A stretch of 7,110 nucleotides of DNA from Candidatus Gastranaerophilales bacterium (GTDB lineage Bacteria; Cyanobacteriota; Vampirovibrionia; Gastranaerophilales; Gastranaerophilaceae), in assembly GCA_021205645.1 (NCBI GenBank), contig JAJPXE010000210.1:1-7110 (forward strand), read 5' to 3'. The first letter of the stretch is position 1; every line of letters begins with the position of its first letter. Of this stretch, positions 4,052-7,110 are shown one piece after another. The translations under genes and the position numbers were made by a program. The notes beneath the pieces were generated by a model. It was not told the DNA's origin and searched no databases. It saw only the letters and a program-made list of their open reading frames with translations.

Positions 4052-7000
4052 ATGAAAAAATTAGTATATATTTTTGCATTAATATGTTTTGCGGCTACAA
4101 ATACTTCTGTTAATGCTGGAACGGCTACCGTAAATAATTTTATTAATTTGTACATAGAATTGAATAACAGCTCCACAGACAAAATTATTTTCTCAACAAA
4201 TATAACAGCAGGAGGTGATTTTAGTATCCCCGACCGCACTCTTACCATTGCAGGACAGGGGTATACTCTGAATTTATATGCCAACACAATGACAGCAGAA
4301 ATCAGTAAAAAACTTACTATTGATAATATAACCATTTCAAATGGTGATTATATGCAATTTCTGGTAAACAAAAAAGGAGTTCTGAGTCTGAGCAATGTTA
4401 CGCTTTCAGGTAACTATGCAAATGATGATTATCCTTATTTAATAATAAATTCAGGAACGGTTAATATTTCAAGCACTATTTTTAATAACTATTCAACTGA
4501 TATTTATAACGGCAGCGTTGTTAATCTAAACAGCGGAGATGTATATTTTGTCGGCGGAATAGAGGGTGAAGGGACACTAAACGTTAAAGGAGCGAAAGTT
4601 ATTTTCGGCTCGGGTTCCGTCCTTCAGCAGAACACTGTCAAAATTTCCAAAGGTTATATAGCTGCTTATGCGAATACGTTTGATGTTGATAATCTCATCA
4701 ATAATGTTAAATACGGGCTTTATATAGACGACGGAACACTCTCAAACACAACGATTACAGGCAAAGGTACCACTTATGTTCAAGGTGATGTTATAATTGA
4801 CAGCAGCTCTGTTATCTCGCAGAGTGTATATGTTCCCTATCTTACAGACACCGAAACCTTTACTGTTGCAATTATCAGAGATGCTGACGGGAACCTGATT
4901 AAATACGGCAGCGTATATATGGTGAATGTTGAATATGATAGTGAGGGTAATGTTACGGCCTATATAAAAACATCATCGGGAGATTATTATACCGATGATG
5001 AAATAGCAGAATTTGTAACCACATATTTTGAAACAGAAACGACTGTTTCTGCAAACTCGCTCACCGCAAACGCAGACAGCCTGAAAGGTGTTGTCACCAA
5101 CAATGCAACACTTACCCTGACAGGCGGTACAATTACAAAATCAATAAAAGGTGCAGGAACAACTCTTATTTCAGGTGATGTTGTCAATACCGCAAAACTA
5201 TATCAGGATATTTATATAGACAGTACTGCAAATGATGATGACACTGTAACATTATACAGTCTTACAACAAATGCGAGTCTGCTCCAAAAAGGATATACGG
5301 TATACAATTCCGGTAAATTAATCCTGACGGGCGGAGTACTTTCATCCACAGTTTACGGATATGAGGACAGCCAAATTGTTATTGACGGAAAAGTTACCGC
5401 TGATACCACTATCTCAAGCCCTGTGTATATCAATGAGGATGCAGTATTTCTTATATCTGCCTCAAATTTATATTATAACGTTGAAAATGACGGTATTCTT
5501 CAACTTGCCTCAGGAACACTGTACGGAAAAACAAATAACGGAGAAAGCTATAATATAACAGGGGATGGAACAACGCAAATTGTAGGCACAGTAACTATTT
5601 ATACCGGTATTGAACAATATATTGATATTACAAAAAAGGGTAATTTTACAGTCAATGCGGATTATCTGCAAGGAAACGTAATTAATGCGGGAATTTTAAA
5701 CATAACCGGCGGAACAATTGATATTGCCTCTACTGATGACAGATATTTTGCGATAGAAAACCTTAAAACAATGAATGTTACCTCAACAAACATTATCACT
5801 GACATTGATAACTGGAGTAAACTCACAATCACGGATTCCAAAATAACCGGCTCATCAGATGATACATATTTGATAGAAAACTACAAAACCCTTAACATTA
5901 AATCAACATCCGACGGTAAAACTACAATCAGCAAAGTTACGGGTGTTGCGATATATAATTCCATACAGAGCAAATCCTATACAGGAAGCCTAACCATTTC
6001 AGGAAATACCGAATTCTCGGAGAATACAAATTCTTCAGGCTGGGGCGGGGTTATTCTAAATTATAACAACGAAACAACATACAAACCCAAAATAACCCTG
6101 AACGGTTCATTCACTATAGAAACGGGCAGTTTGTACAATTTATTTGAAAATAGTATTGATAATGACGATATAAGCACTGTTTTTCGCTCAAATTCGGCAG
6201 ATTACGGCGGGGCAATAGCAAACCTGAGCGGAAGCATAACATCTAAAAACTATGCCTATGTCGGCAACTATGCAGTATGTGGCGGAGCAATTATAAACTA
6301 TAACGGCACATATACGGATAAAGGTTCGTACTATTACGGCAACTACGCAACATCATCAGGCGGGGCAATATATAACGGTGACAGTTCAACTCTGAAAACA
6401 ACATCATCAATATTCAGTTCAAACAGTGCAGGCTATGGCGGAGCGGTTTATAATGCCGGAACATACAAAGACAGCGGCAGTTATTATCTTCTAAACACTT
6501 CGACCCAAAACGGCGGGGCAATATATAACTATATAAGCGGAAAAATAACCTTAAGCAAAACAGGATTTTTTAACAATACATCCAACACTCAAGGCGGTGC
6601 AATTTATAATACGGGAACCCTGACACTTAAAAGCAGTTATGTCGGCGGTTCTTATTACGAATACTTCTATAAAATATTATCATATGCAGATTCATCACTG
6701 TATTATTCTCTTGTAACACTTAATTCTGCCGGCAACAACGCTCAATACGGAGGAGGAATATACAACACCGGAACTTTGAGCGTGACAGGTACATCTTTTA
6801 ATTATAATACCGCATCATATTCAGGCGGAAGTATTTATAATACGGGAGCTTTAACCGTAAAATCATCTGTGTTCAGCAGCAATACCGCTGCGAACGGCGG
6901 AGCGATTTATACGGACGATAAAAATTCCGAATATAAAACAACCGTAACAGATTCAACATTCACCGATAATACAGCATCATCATCAGGCGGAGCAATTTAC

Positions 7001-7110
7001 GCCAATTCTGGCAATATTACCGTAAAATCATCAAAGTTTACGGGAAATTATGCAACCTCAGGCGGAGCAGTATATAACACAGGCTCACTCACCGATAAAT
7101 CCTCAACCTA
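4052..7110 (+). CDS. Giant secreted beta-helical surface protein with Pmp-like repeats, 3' end outside window
   Basis: The frame is open for 1019 codons and runs off the window. Residues 1-22 are a signal peptide: Lys2-Lys3, a hydrophobic core (LVYIFALICFAA) and a likely cut after VNA. The mature protein is rich in Asn, Ser, Thr, Gly and Tyr with almost no Cys, and has the short strand-turn pattern of a right-handed beta-helix. Residues ~348-560 carry a repeat of 60-69 residues (V-N-G-L-LTGGT). Residues ~719-1006 carry eleven GGA(I/V)YN-type motifs, most followed by short strands and FxxN (FSSN, FTDN, FTGN). GGA(I/L/V) plus FxxN is the signature of chlamydial polymorphic membrane proteins, which are autotransporter adhesins. 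I infer a cell-surface adhesin or autotransporter passenger. Whether a beta-barrel, sorting signal or other anchor ends it lies outside the window. No partner gene is visible. Confidence 0.88.
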   Translation, partial: MKKLVYIFALICFAATNTSVNAGTATVNNFINLYIELNNSSTDKIIFSTNITAGGDFSIPDRTLTIAGQGYTLNLYANTMTAEISKKLTIDNITISNGDYMQFLVNKKGVLSLSNVTLSGNYANDDYPYLIINSGTVNISSTIFNNYSTDIYNGSVVNLNSGDVYFVGGIEGEGTLNVKGAKVIFGSGSVLQQNTVKISKGYIAAYANTFDVDNLINNVKYGLYIDDGTLSNTTITGKGTTYVQGDVIIDSSSVISQSVYVPYLTDTETFTVAIIRDADGNLIKYGSVYMVNVEYDSEGNVTAYIKTSSGDYYTDDEIAEFVTTYFETETTVSANSLTANADSLKGVVTNNATLTLTGGTITKSIKGAGTTLISGDVVNTAKLYQDIYIDSTANDDDTVTLYSLTTNASLLQKGYTVYNSGKLILTGGVLSSTVYGYEDSQIVIDGKVTADTTISSPVYINEDAVFLISASNLYYNVENDGILQLASGTLYGKTNNGESYNITGDGTTQIVGTVTIYTGIEQYIDITKKGNFTVNADYLQGNVINAGILNITGGTIDIASTDDRYFAIENLKTMNVTSTNIITDIDNWSKLTITDSKITGSSDDTYLIENYKTLNIKSTSDGKTTISKVTGVAIYNSIQSKSYTGSLTISGNTEFSENTNSSGWGGVILNYNNETTYKPKITLNGSFTIETGSLYNLFENSIDNDDISTVFRSNSADYGGAIANLSGSITSKNYAYVGNYAVCGGAIINYNGTYTDKGSYYYGNYATSSGGAIYNGDSSTLKTTSSIFSSNSAGYGGAVYNAGTYKDSGSYYLLNTSTQNGGAIYNYISGKITLSKTGFFNNTSNTQGGAIYNTGTLTLKSSYVGGSYYEYFYKILSYADSSLYYSLVTLNSAGNNAQYGGGIYNTGTLSVTGTSFNYNTASYSGGSIYNTGALTVKSSVFSSNTAANGGAIYTDDKNSEYKTTVTDSTFTDNTASSSGGAIYANSGNITVKSSKFTGNYATSGGAVYNTGSLTDKSST
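5093..5740 (+). repeat. Coding repeats of ~60-69 residues in the N-terminal half of the surface protein
   Basis: Four units start at V348, V417, V477 and V543: VTNNATLTLTGGTI, VYNSGKLILTGGVL, VENDGILQLASGTL and VINAGILNITGGTI. Later in units, phrases such as GAGTTLISGDV, DSQIVIDGKV and GDGTTQIVGTV recur, followed by a variable stretch often ending near VYI or IDI. A weaker earlier unit begins near residue 223 (DDGTL, then GKGTTYVQGDV). The DNA itself is well diverged between units, so the repetition is old or maintained at protein level. Confidence 0.7.
6206..7072 (+). repeat. Array of GGA(I/V)YN / FxxN coding repeats
   Basis: GGA-type motifs begin at 6206, 6281, 6359, 6437, 6512, 6593, 6749, 6824, 6896, 6986 and 7061; most read GGAIYN or GGAVYN, with GGGIYN at 6749 and GGSIYN at 6824. 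A degenerate WGGVILN precedes them at 6041. Spacing is 72-90 bp (24-30 residues) except one gap of 156 bp between 6593 and 6749, which holds a Tyr-rich insertion (about residues 865-890). The array still continues at the window edge, so the full count is unknown. Confidence 0.88.

Noticed and set aside
4012..4335. Minus-strand ORF of 107 codons opposite the start of the surface-protein gene
   Set aside because: It is a shadow of the strongly supported plus-strand frame with signal peptide; no start signals support it.
4987..5187. Minus-strand ORF of 66 codons inside the surface-protein gene
   Set aside because: Its Val/Ser/Thr-rich composition is the antisense of the Asn/Thr-rich repeats; no independent evidence.
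5361..5558. Plus-strand ORF of 65 codons in another frame within the surface-protein gene
   Set aside because: It overlaps a continuous 1019-codon frame with clear protein repeats and has no start signals of its own.

Overview
The window looks like a chromosomal segment of an AT-rich Gram-negative-type bacterium. It holds an insertion sequence, three recognisable protein genes, debris of at least one older gene and an unusual amount of palindromic intergenic DNA. Taxonomy cannot be fixed from this sequence. The class II aldolase, the iron-sulfur flavoprotein and the giant secreted protein with Chlamydia-Pmp-type GGA(I/V) and FxxN repeats suggest an anaerobic, host-associated (gut-like) organism. 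A Vampirovibrionia/Gastranaerophilales-like or Elusimicrobia-like genome is one possibility, held at low confidence.

Layout from left to right. Positions 1-957 are the right-hand part of an IS481/IS3-superfamily insertion sequence; its DDE transposase is open from the first base, so the N-terminus and left end lie outside. About 95 bp beyond the presumed IS end is a compact iron-sulfur flavoprotein / NADPH-dependent FMN reductase-like gene (1053-1685), with a good ribosome binding site and a plausible intrinsic terminator. Positions 1690-2290 hold remnants: a possible minus-strand coiled-coil ORF and the C-terminal end of a decayed aldo/keto reductase. Positions 2290-2690 are a cluster of palindromes and diverged tandem repeats with no gene.

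The fructose-bisphosphate aldolase gene (class II, minus strand, 2692-3651) reads into that cluster. Behind its start, 3690-3850 is again densely palindromic. A 17-bp-arm palindrome occurs on both sides of the aldolase region, at 2290-2325 and 3810-3846. From 4052 to the end runs one uninterrupted reading frame of at least 1019 codons. It has a signal peptide, an N-terminal part with repeats of about 60-69 residues, and a C-terminal array of GGAIYN/FxxN repeats, as expected of a beta-helical surface adhesin or autotransporter passenger.

The genes do not form one operon. The aldolase is a housekeeping glycolytic/gluconeogenic enzyme, the flavoprotein and the reductase remnant may once have formed a redox gene pair, and the surface protein appears to be transcribed divergently from the aldolase from its own promoter. 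I see no CRISPR, tRNA, rRNA or convincing defence system. The features most worth attention are the surface protein and the repeat families around the aldolase gene.
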